Below are positions 13,401-28,200 of a DNA stretch of 64,000 nt, in pieces. Below the pieces are notes generated by a model. It did not search any database. It had not been told where the DNA came from and saw only the letters and a program-made list of their open reading frames with translations. The stretch is from Paragorgia papillata (taxonomy: Eukaryota; Cnidaria; Anthozoa; Scleralcyonacea; Coralliidae), in assembly GCA_035771165.1 (NCBI GenBank), contig JAWNZC010000238.1, positions 1 to 64,000 on the forward strand. The letters run 5' to 3'. Every line of letters starts with the position of its first letter. The stretch's first letter is position 1. The translations under genes and the position numbers were made by a program.

Positions 13401-16400
13401 TAAATACAAGAAATAACGATAAGGACGTGTAATTCTATTGTAAAAAAAATATTTCTTTCTAAAATCTCATTTCTTTTTCGACATCCGACATCCATGCAGT
13501 AAGTAGTTCCACCAACTTTGACAGCAAAAAAGTTCATGAAGATGAAATTTTGGAACGTCAAGATACATTTCAATTTTCTCAGGAGCCAACGATTGCGAAT
13601 ATATGTATATTCCCCACAGGTGAAACAGGCACTTTAACTCATTCTTGTCCGAGGTGAATAAAATCGTCTGACGTTAGCCAGAATAAAATACTAAAGACCA
13701 ATTCGGACAGGAAAGAGTTAAGCCTGTCCGCGGGCTAAAGATGGGTGTAAATCAGGCTGGTAGCATGATATATGGAATGGCATACACTCTCCTGCAAAAT
13801 AGCCGCGACGATTTTTGAGAAGTTGCATGTTTTTTATTTTATTGCGTTTTTGAATTCAGGAGATGTGAAATATGTTGTATAACTATGATGGAAATCGTTA
13901 ATATATATAAAATTAAACGAAGCTGGTTTTGCCGACACTGGTTTGTAGATAATTTGTCGGAGATTACAATCGTATAAATTTCAAAACCAGAAATTAAATT
14001 CCAAAGAAATTTATACACTGTTAAAGCCCTGCACAGACGACCAAGTTTTCGAGATGTCAGTATTTCGTTAACTATTCTCGGTAGTTTACCATCTTTCTAC
14101 TTTGATTCACCTGATAACCTTATTGCTATACTGACATGCACAATGTCATGTAATAACGTACACAACTACAAGCAGCTTTAACTTCTTATCCAGCTGGCAT
14201 CAGAATGCATTCGTTCCAATTGCTCCGGTGTGTTAAGGCAACCTTGCAACAAATTATTCGCAAGTTTGTAACAAGTTGTTCTGACCTGTTGTGATGTAAT
14301 TACTTAAGGACTTTTGAGAACCAATCAGGTGCCATTGTTATAGGACGCCAAGAAGGCGGGATTCATATTTAGTTTCAGACACAACTCGAGGACTGAAGAG
14401 TGGTTGTTTATATTATTTAAAGAGAATAAACTCAATAAAGTTATTACATATGTAAGTACACAATATGACCAACAAGCCTGTGACATGCAGGTTGTTTCAA
14501 CGACTTGATGCAACATTAAAGTTTCAGTTGTTTTTGTTGTACAAGCTGTCGTAAGTAGTTAATCTCAGAAACTGACTCTGAGCTCCAGACGGGCTCGAAC
14601 CTACAACCTTTAGAATAGCCAGATGCTCTAACCATTGAGTAACTCAGGTGACATTGTATAACAAGTTGCTACAAGGTTGACAACACTTTTAGTAACCTCG
14701 TGCAATAACGCCATCATTAAAGCCTGTGGCGAATACATCTTGTTGACAAGCTGTGAGATTTTTACGTGGGTGCTTGGGTGATCTTATCGCCCCATACGGC
14801 ATACTTTATGGCTTGTTGACATTCCGATATCGTGTTATGTTTAAAAGAGACGCATGATTGTCTGTTTATATCGTTGTTCCAGCCTTGTTCTTTTATCTGA
14901 GGTTATATTAACTCTCCTTGTCGATTGTGTCGCTCTTTGTTTCAACTTACAGGTTCTTATAGCAGCTTTTGTTTTCTGAAGAAAGATCTTTATTTGACTT
15001 TCAAAGCATTGTTTGCACTATCGAAATTAATTGACCGGCCAAGCAGGTCGCGTGACGGCGGTCACGCTGCGAAGATATGCATGTCACGCTGTGTCTTGCA
15101 TTTTTTTCTGACAAACTGTTTAAAGAATTGAACAGAAGGATATTGAGTAAACATTATAGAACTATGAATATAGACACTGTTGCTAACAAAACTGAACAAT
15201 CTTATATAACTCCAGACTTATTGTAATTACACATTTATGCATATTAAATCCGAAATAATGAAATAGACTGATACATATGCAGATTCTCGCTTAGCAGTGG
15301 GTCAGCTATGCTGATAAAACTGTACCACTGCATTTTGATGTAATTCCTTCAGCTGTTTACCGTTGACGTGATGGAAGTTAAGTTCTGTCGAACAGGTTGG
15401 TACTTGTAAAAGGTAGTATAGGCAGTGTTTTAGATAGAGCAAAATGAAAAGGCGGTAAACTGCCGAGAATATAGTTTTGATAACGAAATACTGGTTATAC
15501 GTCCATGTCCTATTTACACGAATTGCCATCCTTAGGTTAGGTTGTGTGTTGGGGTAAGGCTTTCATGAAGTACTTGGGTTATGTAGGACATGGAATTATT
15601 ACCGAAATACTGACGTTTCGAGCGGAGCCCTTCATGTGAGTGAAATGTGATGTAAAGGGGTTGTTACTTGGTTTGGGCACTTTGGTGAACGCCTCGTTTA
15701 CAAAATAATAATACTTGTAATATACCCAATTCTTTACCGGCATTATATATGGCATATATACAGAATTCGTTGGCATAGTTCTCGGCAACAGCCCGCGTAA
15801 CTCAGTATACTCAGAGCGCTACACTAGTGCACTAGTATCGCAGTGTCACGGGTTCAATTCCTAGCCTGAAGGCCTTGATGTTGCGTTTTCGCAACTGGTC
15901 ACGGTTTGGTCTTAAAATGCATATATTCCTACACTCGAGATTTTCCTTCACCAACACCTTAGAAGATGTAGTTTAATCAAGTGAAATGCCAAATATTACT
16001 TGTAATATACTCAATTCCTCACCGACATCACCACCATTATATATACAGAATTCGCTGAAATAGCTTTCGGCAATTCGGCGACAGCCTCCAAAGCTCAGTG
16101 GTCAGGGCACTGCACTATATATATAAATATATATATATATATATCACCGACGACCGACGATCGCATGTGTATAAGTAATTGATGAAATTCATTAATTCAT
16201 TCAGATTGTTCCAAGCTACACTGATGAGCTAACAGACAGCGAAACACCGTGTCTGTAGTTTGGACTAAATAAATATATATATATATATTGATATTAGGTG
16301 TTTACTCCGAGTGACGAACCATACCGGACAAGTATGGAGAAAACTCTACTTGGCCCGGCTGGGATTTGAACCCGCGACCTTCGGTTTACTAGTCCGACGC

Positions 16401-19400
16401 TCTACCGACTGAGTCAGTTACAGGTCAAGTTGGGAGCTGGTGGTCGAATGATGGTACTTGGGTTATATATTTGATATTTCGAAACAGATACTAGTTTCTT
16501 CAATATCTACACATTAGTCTTTATACATATAGATTTAGAACAATTATTATGATGGTTCGTCACTCGGAGTAACACCTAATATCATTATTCTCCACCCGAG
16601 TTCACTGTCCCATAATAATTGTTCTAAATAAATATATATATATATATATAGTATCGAAGAGTAGCGTGTTCTATTCCCGCCGGAAGGCCTTGATGTTGCT
16701 TCTCCGTAACTGGTCTCGCTTTGGTTTTAAAATGTAAATTTTCCTTTACCGGAATACATCATGCACGTTTTGGTATTAAATTACTTTTCTATGTTAGTAG
16801 TGTTTTCAAGGTAAATTATATTTCTTGTTTTTTTATATGAAGAGTGCCCATCAACCACTAATTAATTGGAATGCCAGGAAAACACTTAACTTGAAGTCTT
16901 CAAGTGCTGTTGACATTTACTGAAATTAGATCGATTCTCCTATTTCGTGCTTTATTGTGGTTCCTGTGTTTGAAAATTGTTGAATATCGCGACAAGGTGT
17001 CAAAGTTAAAAATTTCATTCTTGTTGATAAAAATTAAAGATAAAAATTGTCTTTAAAAATTATTAATTTCCTATGAAACGAAATTAATTTCCTGGCAGCA
17101 TTCTGCCTTGGCGACATGCATCCTCAAGCCTTGCTATTTTTATATTTAGATAAAATATAATTCTGAACATATAATACGCAAACATTATACACCAAATCAT
17201 CAAATATACGCCAACATTTGCATATTAATATAAAATATAATTTTGAATATGAGCACGGAAAATATTTTTTATTTCTTAATACATGAACAAATAATTCAAA
17301 ACATCGGTGCGGATTTCTTTAAAATGATAATAAAGAGCTTAATAATTAGTCAAAATTGTTTCACATTATATACAACACATACTCATTTAATCCAGGCTTC
17401 TGATTCGTTTAGAGACACTTCAAAAATAGCCACGTACTGTATTACGAAATTATACAAACGAGGTGTAGCTCTGTCGGCGGTACAGATTCTTATCCGGTAT
17501 CTTACTAGCTTCGCCGACTGTTTAGCATTTTTTTGTCTTCGGTGGGCTTGCGTTCGTTCGTCGTCTCACGCTGGTGTACTGTGCCGTTTAGCTCGTACAT
17601 AGTACCAAGCTCAGGGTCGCTCTAACATTATACTGCTCGTTTGGGGGATGGATTTCAATGTATTTGTTAAATTAGGTATGTATTGGTCTGTTAAACCGCA
17701 TAGCTTGATCATTTCGATGCTTCGTATTGTTCCTGGGTCGTTTGTGTTGAATGTATTATGTTTATCTGTTAGCTATTCCGCATTGATGTAGGGTCTTATT
17801 TCATCGGCTAGTTGAACAGACTTGTATTAAATGCTTTGCATTTTGGAACAAATGTATTATTTTGTATCGAGAGTGGCTGTTTTGGACCCGTTTCAGATTC
17901 GTTGCGGTTGGTATTTGGTATCATATACGTTTGAACAACAGGCGGTTTTTTACTAACACGCTAAAATTCCTATTTAACCGTGATCCCTAGAATAAACCGA
18001 AAATTTATTATAGACAACAGCTATAGATCGAAGAAACTATGAATAATGGAGGAGTGAACCAGACATGTAGGAACATCTAACTAAGACTTGAGACTTAAAG
18101 TCGGCACAATATGTTATCATCTCTTGTGAGATTACTGGCATACCTGCCCGCTGTTATAAGTAGCGAAATGATTTTTAACGATTATTTAATTTAGTGGTAA
18201 CAGAAAGTGTACTGTACGGAAAATGAATCCGCTAACACAGTGGGAAAAATTTTGGCGAAGATATATTAAAATATAGTGTTGGCTAACTCGGGTCAACAGA
18301 TCGTTTTTCACTCGTTTCGTGTTTTTTTTTTGTTTGGACGAAGAGGTGCTGATTAGATTTCATGTGCGATGACTGCGATCTGTTTGAACAGTCGTGATAT
18401 TAAAAATAAGATAAATATAGATGGGTCTTATTAAGTGTTGAAAGCTAAGCTTCCTGGTTTGTTTGGATTGGCGACCAAGACGCTCGCGATACCCAGCTTT
18501 CACAGCAGGAGGGTGAGGTGAACTCATCAAATTTTTTGCAGAACTACCACTTTCCAAAGATCATACTTCAACAGAACTACAAGAATATGGAACACGCTCG
18601 GTTAACGAACTTACCAATATTAATTTCAATGCACTAGAACTGGCCACATTTAGATCTTTGATGCTCAGCTACTACTTTACTGCTCTTGTGAATAATTATA
18701 ACACTGACGATCCACGTTCTTTCAAAACTACATGTCCAAATTGTAACAATTCCCGTAGTCTTACCCGCAGCATTACTTGCTGTTTTTAGTATTTATTTCT
18801 ATATTGCATCATTTACGTGTATGTTGTATATTGTGTAAGTTTTGTTAGAATTTTTGACTTTAACTTTTATATTTTTGGGCCCGCAGTAATTGGCCTTCAC
18901 GCTGTTGCGGTGACCCTGCCATAGGTTTAAATTTGTGTTTGTGTTTGAATGGGCCTCGTTTTAGTTTATTTTGTGATACCATACATGTATTTAGTCAAGT
19001 ATATGGCGAAGCTAATAAGATAAATGACGTCACGTGACGTCACGACTCACGAGAAGCTTCTTTTTCTTCATGTTTTTCATCTTTACGTTTATCTCCAAAT
19101 CTACGAATGCGAAATTAACTACGTGATCTGGAATGCCCTACCTATAGCGAGGAAAAGATAACAGAAATTAAGGGCTAACTATTGGTAAAACGTTTTGAAT
19201 TAATGTTGTAAATAATATTTTGTACCATTGTACCTATAAATGTATTTTTAATAGTAGTGTAGTTGTTTTTATTTTTTTTTTAAATTGTAAATATAAATTA
19301 GTATTAAATATTGCATGTAAATATAGTTTTTAACACGCGCCCCTTGAAAAACGACTGTTACTTTTAGTTGAATAGGCTACCGTGTATAAATAATTTTAAA

Positions 19401-22400
19401 TAAATAAATAGTCAATTACGGAAGTGGCCATTACGGCATTAGTTGTTTTTCATTTGCCCATTTAACCCCTTGACTACCACGGGTCTTCCCTTGACGAGTA
19501 AAACCGTCTGGTGTTAGCCAGAGTAAAATAGTAAAAGTGCGTCTACATGCGTGCCTTGGAGTCAAAGCCACAAAGGGTTAAACCTTAATTTAGTTAAAAA
19601 TATCAAAGCCCAGACAATTACTTGGGAAAAACCCATAACATTGAAGAAATGGTAAAAATGAAAATATTTATTGAACTAACGTTTCGTCGCTACATGGAAC
19701 ATCTTCAGAGTGATTAAATTATTACAATTACAATTACAAAGACTATAACCTTGCTGAAAATGCCGCGAGTGACGTCACGATGGTACGTACGATAGGACAA
19801 GGTGATTTGCTAAGATATCATTACGAGTTCGCCCCTCCTTCCTGCACAGCGACCACCTTTGAGATTTACGGACTGGCTTTGTTCTTTGTTTTTGATGTGG
19901 CTAAATGTAATTTAGGCAAGGTAAAAAAGGAGATTGCTAGTCAGCAGACACTCACTATAATATATGGGGATTATCTCAGCGCTCAACAAAGTCTTGTCAG
20001 CGTGGTCTGAGCTTGACTGGTTTGCGTGCGCTTCTTATTCGTGGTATATCAGCGCTCATCAAAGTCTCGGTCTGAGGTTGACTGGTTTTGCGCGCGCTGT
20101 TCATTGAGTTGATCCGGATTTGGCGCTATGTCAGCAGCATGGATGTTTCTGTTATGTGCCTGACTATGTTTCGTAAACTCAGCAAAGATTATGTCAACCT
20201 CATACACTGAACAACCTCGTTCACAAATCACAATGGTATATGTATGGCCAATGAGATGAAAAACCCGCTAGCCAATGAGAACGCTCGTAGTGTAATCAAT
20301 GAGACATAAAACATGTACGTTTCAACTAACCAAAATCTTAGTACTTCCCACATAATAAACCACGGTTTACATTCCGCTGTCCAGGCTGGCTCACTCAAGG
20401 CTTACACATGTATGAATGAATGAAATGCTTAATTGCACTCGTACCAAAATTATGCAAAAAAAATGCATAAAATAAGGATAATAAGCGCAATTAAGCATTT
20501 CTTCCACCCGGAGAATCTTGCGGTCAGATTTTTATTAATTTCGCATGTAAATTTCAAGCAAATTAAGCCAAAATTTAAACAGATTGGTCGTTGGTCTATG
20601 CAAACTAGAGGTGTGCGAATCCGATCCGAATCTGATCCAATCCGATCGGATTCGGATCCGATTCGGACTAAACTTTTATCGTTCGGATCGGATCGGATTT
20701 TGTAATTTTTTTCTCGGATCGGATCGAATCGGATTTTGCGCTTTTTTACCCGCATCAGATTCATTTTTGTCATTGTTTTTGTCACAAAATTAACAAATTC
20801 ACTAGTTGTATGCACGTTGCACAATATATGAAGGCTATTATTACATAAGATTATTATTGTATAGTAGTTTTCTTAAATTTATTTTTTCATTGGTTTTCTT
20901 TTCGGAAAGTTTGCGCAATTATTGCAACATATATCCGGTGTTTTAATTTTATCGGATCGGATCGGATTTGAGCAGCTGTTTTCGGATAGGATCGGACTAC
21001 GATTTTTTGGCTTCGGATCGGATCGGATTCGGATTGACAGTTTTGGCAAACCCTCGGATTACAAGGGGTCAATCCGATCCGATGCAAACCCTTCTGCAAA
21101 CTTTCATGAACATCGGTGCAATTCGTTTTGAGATATCCTGGCGACAGACAGACAAACAAACAAACAATATGATCTCCTGGCGGAGGTAATTACGAACCAA
21201 ATTAAACCGGTCACGAACGAACAATAGTGAGCGAGAATATAATCAAACATGGATTTATGCAATATATCCAACACGAGTCAGTGTTCTTCCTCTGATTTCC
21301 AAATAGTGCCAAGCACGTTAAGAAAATACGAGGCGAAGCCGAACTTTTTTTTAACCAGGAGTATAAAAAAGTAAAGTGCTGCGTATGCAGTGTTTTAATG
21401 TGGACATTTCACTCTGATAAAGGGCTCCGTTTAAAACGTCAGTATTTCGTTATCAAAGTTTACCACATTTTCACCTCGCCATTTTGTTAACCAGCTTGGC
21501 TGTATTTGGAGGATGAACACTGACGAATGTTGGATATAGCTTTTCAAATGAATCTATATTTTAAGAGAAAATTGACCTCAAAGTTTGTAATTTTCTCCCG
21601 ATTTCTAAATAGTATACTGAGTAAATATTTCTTTCTTTTGAATTTTCCTTATGAATTTTTTAAGGATTTTTAAAAGTTAACTAAAACAAGCTAGTCAGTT
21701 CAAGGTTGTGCTGGATGATTTATGAACTTAATTTTTCCACGTCATTTTTTTTTCTAGTTCCAGGAGGAGTTCGATCTCCGGGAGACGTGGGTCCAGAGTA
21801 TCCCGTAGTCCGAGGTTTCTCCATCGGTTCCAGGCCCGCCTCAGGCCCGGTCGTCCATCACGAACCTCCTCAGAAACACAACACACAAACATACCAGCAA
21901 CGGAACAACGCAACGAAGCCAGCGATGCGATATTCAGCGGCTACACACGATAAAGCACCCACACGAAACGCGGCGGCGTCTTTGGAGGAGAAAGAACAAG
22001 ATAAACCTTCGGCTTCGAACTTGTACGAAGATCATATGAGAAACCGACAACTTGTAAGTAGAATTTGTAAAATACAGTCGAACCCCTATAACGGACACTC
22101 CTTTTAAGCGGACACCCCTCTTAAGCGGACACCTCTCTTAAGCGGACACCTCTCTTAAGCGGACACCTCTCTTAAGGTGGCTCCCTACGGTAATTTCAAT
22201 AGGGGACTGGTGACTAGAAATAGTATCGCTACGCATGCGTAAACAGCGATCTTGTCGTTTTGAAATTCTATGACCGCGTTGACATGGATGTTAGACTTGT
22301 AGACGTTTTCTTCGGTGAATTTTGGTAAAATGTTGTAAATGAGTAGTTCATAAAAAGTTCTGAAGTATATATAATTTTAAAAAAAATTCATAAGACAGAA

Positions 22401-23826
22401 CTCTTTTAAATCGATAATTTTTATAGCGAAAAATTTGTCCCTACAACCTACCTTCATTTTTTGCGTGGATAATCTCTATAACAATAACTATCATCTCAGC
22501 AATTTTTAAGAAAATTCACCGAAGCAAACTGAAGACATGCCGCTTCAATTATGCATTATTTGAAAATATACCAAAATTCCAACGTCATTATTACCATGGT
22601 AACAGCAAATAATTGAACTTTTTAATAAATATTTTGTATCTGCAATAGTTCTGCTATAGTAAGGTCTATTTAGTATTTATCTAACAAATGTTTTAAACTT
22701 ATGAATAACATTAGATAACGAGCGTATGAAATAGCGCGCATTTATTTAAACTATGGGGAGCAACCTTAAGCGGACACCTCTCTTAAGCGGACACCTCTCT
22801 TAAGCGGACACCTCTCTTAAGCGGACACCTCTCTTAAGCGGACACCTCTCTTAAGCGGACACCTCTCTTAAGCGGACACCTCTCTTAATCGGACACCTCT
22901 CTTAAGCGAACACCCCTCTTAAGCGGACACCTCTCTTAAGCGGACACCTCTCTTAAGCGGACACCTCTCTTAAGCGAACACCCCTCTTAAGCGGACACCT
23001 AGGCTAGGTCCCAGTCATTCCTTTAATAAAACACTATAGTTACAACCCCTTTTAAGCGGAAACGGACACCTATCATCTTGGGTCCCAGTGAGCAAACTAA
23101 CCTCTCTTAAGCGGACAAATCTGTGTCAAAATTAACGTTTTCTTTAATAACAGTAAAAATCACAACTTAAGATTAACAGAGAGGCCAACACTTTTAATTG
23201 CAAACTTGTTTAAGGCAGTTGGTGTTGTATTGATTGGTTTATAGTGAAAACAAACTACATATTATAGACACAAAAAGCTGGTCACCACATGCGTACCCCC
23301 TACTGTGTTGAAAACTGATAGGCTCAAATCAGCCTTTGCAAATCAGCAAATGAGTCTTCATTTTAGCCCGCAAAATACACACAATGCCCGATAAAATTAT
23401 TATAATAACGAATTACTAACGTTTGGAGCGGAGCCCTTCATCAGAGGAAAATGTGACGAAGGAAGCCTCGCTGTAAGAAATCATTTAATATTTAATTTTC
23501 GTACAATGTCGTATTTTAGCAGTTCTGATTGGTTAATTTACACCGCGCGATCCCCTGTTATGTTATGGCAACGTTCAGTGAATAAATAAACGAAAGAATT
23601 TTCTATATATAGATGGTCCTTATGATGTTTTCTTGTTCTCTTTCAACTTATATCAGAGCCCTCGTCCCGAGAGGAAATACGACAGCCCGATGCCTGCGGA
23701 TTACGTAAAACAATTCGAGGAAGAAGAAGAACGTTTTAAAGAAGACGAGAGGAGAGCGCAAGAAGATCTCGAAAGAAAATTGCGCGAAGGAAACAAAGCG
23801 AAGGAGGTATAATAATAATCATAATC

Positions 23827-23873
<47 letters not shown>

Positions 23874-23946
23874 GACAACGACAACGATAACGATAATAAT
23901 AATACTACTAATAATAATAATAATAACGACAACGATAATGACAAGG

Positions 23947-24035
<89 letters not shown>

Positions 24036-24242
24036 GATAATAATAATGACAACGATAATAATAATAACGACAACGATAATGACAACGATAATAATAATAA
24101 TAACGATAACGATAATAATAATACGATAATGACAATGATAATAATAATAATAATAATAATAATAACGACAACGATCACGATCACGATAATAACAATAACG
24201 ACAACGATAATAATAATAATAACGACAACGATAATGACAACG

Positions 24243-24300
<58 letters not shown>

Positions 24301-25204
24301 TAACAATAATAATAATAATAACAATAACGACAACCATAATAATAATAATAATAACGACAACGATAACGACAACGATAACGACAACGATAATAATAATAAT
24401 AATAATAACGACAACGATAATGACAACGATAATAATAGTAATAATAATAATAATAATAATAACGATAACGATAATAATAATGATAACGATAACGATAATA
24501 ATAATAATACGAGGGAATTTACACGAATGGGTAAAGGGGACTGAGATACAATAATCTTAGCATTAAATCTAGAATTCCATTATAATCAATCTGTATATCT
24601 ATGAAATTACGTTATTAGTTATTACTACGAACACAAGTTCGTAATGTATACAACAAATACAAGAGTCAATAATCTACTCAGTACGATGATCTGTTCATGA
24701 TTTCTAACCAATTTATTATAAAACTAAAATTGCTCCGTCGCAGCACCATATGTCATAGAGGAATTAGTTATGTGAAGAAGAAGCCAATATCAAATGAAGT
24801 CGAATCACTGCTGTAGAGAAATGTTTTCTGACTGCCCCTACCGGGAATTAGTTATGTTCAATCTGGCTGTTGTGTGTGTGTTTGTTGCAGTAATGGACTT
24901 TGCTTTGACCTTGGTCACAGAATAAAGCCTTGGTTAAGTGAGTTATTTGTATTTCTAGGAAGCTGAACAAAGGCGACGGGAAGTTGAGTTGAAGAAGAAA
25001 GAAGAAATGGAATCCAGGAAAAACCCGAAACGTGCTCGCGCGTTGTACAACTTCAATCCTCAATCTTCCAAGTATGTGTACTGCTTTCTTTGGAATCCAA
25101 GTACCTTTAAAAATAATAGCAATAAAGATAAACACGATAATAGTAACAACAATATCAACTACAACGACACCAGCAACAACAACAACAACAGAAGCAACAG
25201 CAGT

Positions 25205-25250
<46 letters not shown>

Positions 25251-28200
25251 GCAGCAGCAACAGCAACAACAACACTACCACCACCAACACCACCACCAAC
25301 AACAACAATAACAACAACAGAAGCAGCAGCAGCAACAATAGCAACATCACCACCAACAACAACACCATTGACAACAACAATTAATGTTTTGCTTTCCATT
25401 GTAGGGAAATCGCTTTCCGAAAAGGGGACGTTATAACTTACTACAGAACGATTGATGCCAACTGGTGCGAAGGAGAGGTGCAGGGCAAGATTGGGTTATT
25501 CCCTTCTTCGTATATTGAGGTAAGTTTAAAATAGGGCACTAATGGAAGGTCTGGATTTGACTAGCATTCAATTTCGTACGGATAACGTTTTCAAATTTCC
25601 TCGAGTGCTACCATCATTGCAGAAACTAGTTGGATCACCTTTAAAAAATGTCCGCCAGCTTAGAAGTGTCTTAGGAAATCGTTTCCTCCTCCATTTCAAT
25701 GTTGTTTACTATAGATGACATGGGCCCCTGAAAGCTATGACGCGCAATGAGTGTCAAAAGTAGTGTGTTTATTATGATGACATGGTATGAAAATTGTGAT
25801 GTCATCATGTTATATTAAGCCTATTATGATAGTGAAAGTGACTTATGACAGTACAATCATTTATGAAGCAATGTCAATATTTATGTGTAGTGAAAATTAC
25901 GATAGTGAAAGTAATAATTTATGATGCAAAAAAAATTATGATGCAAAAAATTATGGATGCAAAAAAATTATGGATGCAAAAGATTATGATGCAAAAAAAT
26001 TATGATGCAAACAAACAAACAAATGTTTGTTTGTTTGTTTGTTTGTTTGTTTTAGCATGAGGTATAGGCGAACTTCGAAGTTACTGTGGCATCTCGACCG
26101 TCTCAATCGCCCAGATTGCCCAAATCTCGTCAATCAGACTAGAGATATCTCGAATCGCCTGATCTTATTGGATGGATTCAGGCGATTGGGGCGATCTTAT
26201 GGAAACCAGACTTAAAAGAGTTGAACCGAAACGAGTTATATTGACAGAAACACGGTAAAGACTCGTTATTTATTCATGTCTTTTTAGATTCTTGAAGAAG
26301 ATGTTTTGAAAACCGAAGGTGAAGGAAAAGTGAAATACAACTTCAAAGCAGAGTCTCCAAGGGAATTGAACCTCCAAAAGGTTAAAAAAATTGACAAATT
26401 TCCTGATTTGTATTTGATGCCATTTTACTGCAGCGCCCCGGATGTAAACGATTTGGAGAACTATAATTTTTGACAATTAAAATTCTAGGGTGATATTGTG
26501 GAAATTATTCGGCAAATCGACAAGAACTGGTTTGAAGGTGTAAACGATGAAAGAATTGGAATTTTCCCCGTTTCATACATCGAGGTAAGTTATTTATAGA
26601 TAGGTGGGAAGATAAAGAATAGAGAGGGGATTCCTGAAGAGAAGAGTTGAAAAATAGAACAGGATAAAGGACTTGGGGGGGGGGGGGGGGGGGGAGCAAG
26701 CGGCTGAATTACGAAGGACGCAGATCAACGTGGCCGTGTCGAGGCCTATCAAAGGCGCTCCAGGCAGCCGCCATACGACACAGTTCAGACCATGGATCAC
26801 AGCTATAAGATGTAGGTGTTGATTTTACAGAGGGAGGAGAACCCGGCGAAAAACCCTCGAAGCACAGGAGAGATCAACTACAACTCTACTCACATGAGTT
26901 CAAAGCTCGACGACGGGGTCATTCCCAAGCGGTCACCCATCTACGTACTAACCCCGTCTAACCGGGCTTAAGTTTTGGTGAGAGGCAGAAAGTGCTAAAA
27001 GCACATGACCGTTAGTTTTTTAATGTAACTTATCAAATTCATTAATAATTCATAAGGAAAATTCAAAAGTAGCCCAAGTGATAATATGCTTTACATTTTT
27101 CTTTAGGTGCTTCGAGAACCTGTTGCCCAACCACAACAAGGTATGTTGATTGAAACGGAACGAATTATTTTAATTTTGGTTTCACTTAACTTACAGATAA
27201 TGCATGTAACGATATGTTTAACCGTCACTATAGGTGAAAATTAATTTCTTCTTTATCTATCGTTTATAGTTTCTCCAAAGAGAGTCCAAGAACAGATTAC
27301 TAAACAAAACGGCCTTCCCGAAGTACATAGCGCTCCTGGTGGATTCAGTGAACAAAGGTTAAACGACTTTCCTAATATTTTGTTGTGCATGATGATCACA
27401 AGAAGCACTTCAAGTGTTTGTAATTGCTTGAAACATCAGTAAACACTGTTTTCCCAAGGTACCAGTAAATAAGTGTATAGTTTATATATCAAGTGTCAAA
27501 TGACAACAATTGAGTACAATCTTCAGACATTGTTTTTAATGAAAGAAAACTGGAGAAAACAAAGACAAACTGAACCTAGGCAAAAATAAATGTAATGATA
27601 CCCGCTGCCATGGGTTACGCGGGAAACATCACGATTTTTGGACCGCCACGCGAGGACCGCTCGCCCAATCAGAGAGCTAGAAAAACGGACTTTGACACTT
27701 GATATATAACAACATTAGATGATTATTAAATGAAAATTTCTTATCGTTTAGGGATTATGAAGAACAGCAGGTATTTGATGATGTTTTAGTTAATTCAGAT
27801 GCAAAGGACGGGGATATCAATAATCTCGAGGGAGAAAGGTAAGCTAACTTTGGAGTGTACTGCATGTAGTCATAAGAAACAAACGGAAGATTTTGTTTGT
27901 ATGTGATTTTCAGTTGAGGTTAGATTCGGAACGTTTTATTGAAAAGTTTAAACATTGAAACGCATGGCAATTTATGATGTTGTCAAGGGCAAATTTAAAA
28001 GTTTGGGTAAGGCCTTAATTTCTATTGGTCAAAACGCTCAAACATTCATACTTCCCATGGGAACGTGTCAAATTGCGAAATGATAAAACTTTTCAGTAAC
28101 ACTTCAGGACTCTAAGCTCAACTGAAAATCGCAGTATGATTTGTGAACGCGTGGAATTTCACCTATGCTTGTGGGCCTAAAAATTCCAGATCCTAGATAT

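Noticed and set aside
16346..16425. Functional tRNA gene
   Set aside because: D, anticodon and T arms are suggestive but no acceptor stem forms; the same is true of the other tRNA-like units, which fit SINE heads.
17590..17930. Possible antisense fragment of a retroelement protein ([16 protein letters not shown])
   Set aside because: Only about 25 readable codons before stops; too weak to name.
22086..23012. Regular short repeats that could suggest a CRISPR array
   Set aside because: The 17-bp units are head-to-tail with no unique spacers, and the DNA is clearly animal.
23825..24554. Long open frames of Ile/Thr or Leu/Ser on both strands
   Set aside because: They are translations of a trinucleotide microsatellite inside a SORBS intron.
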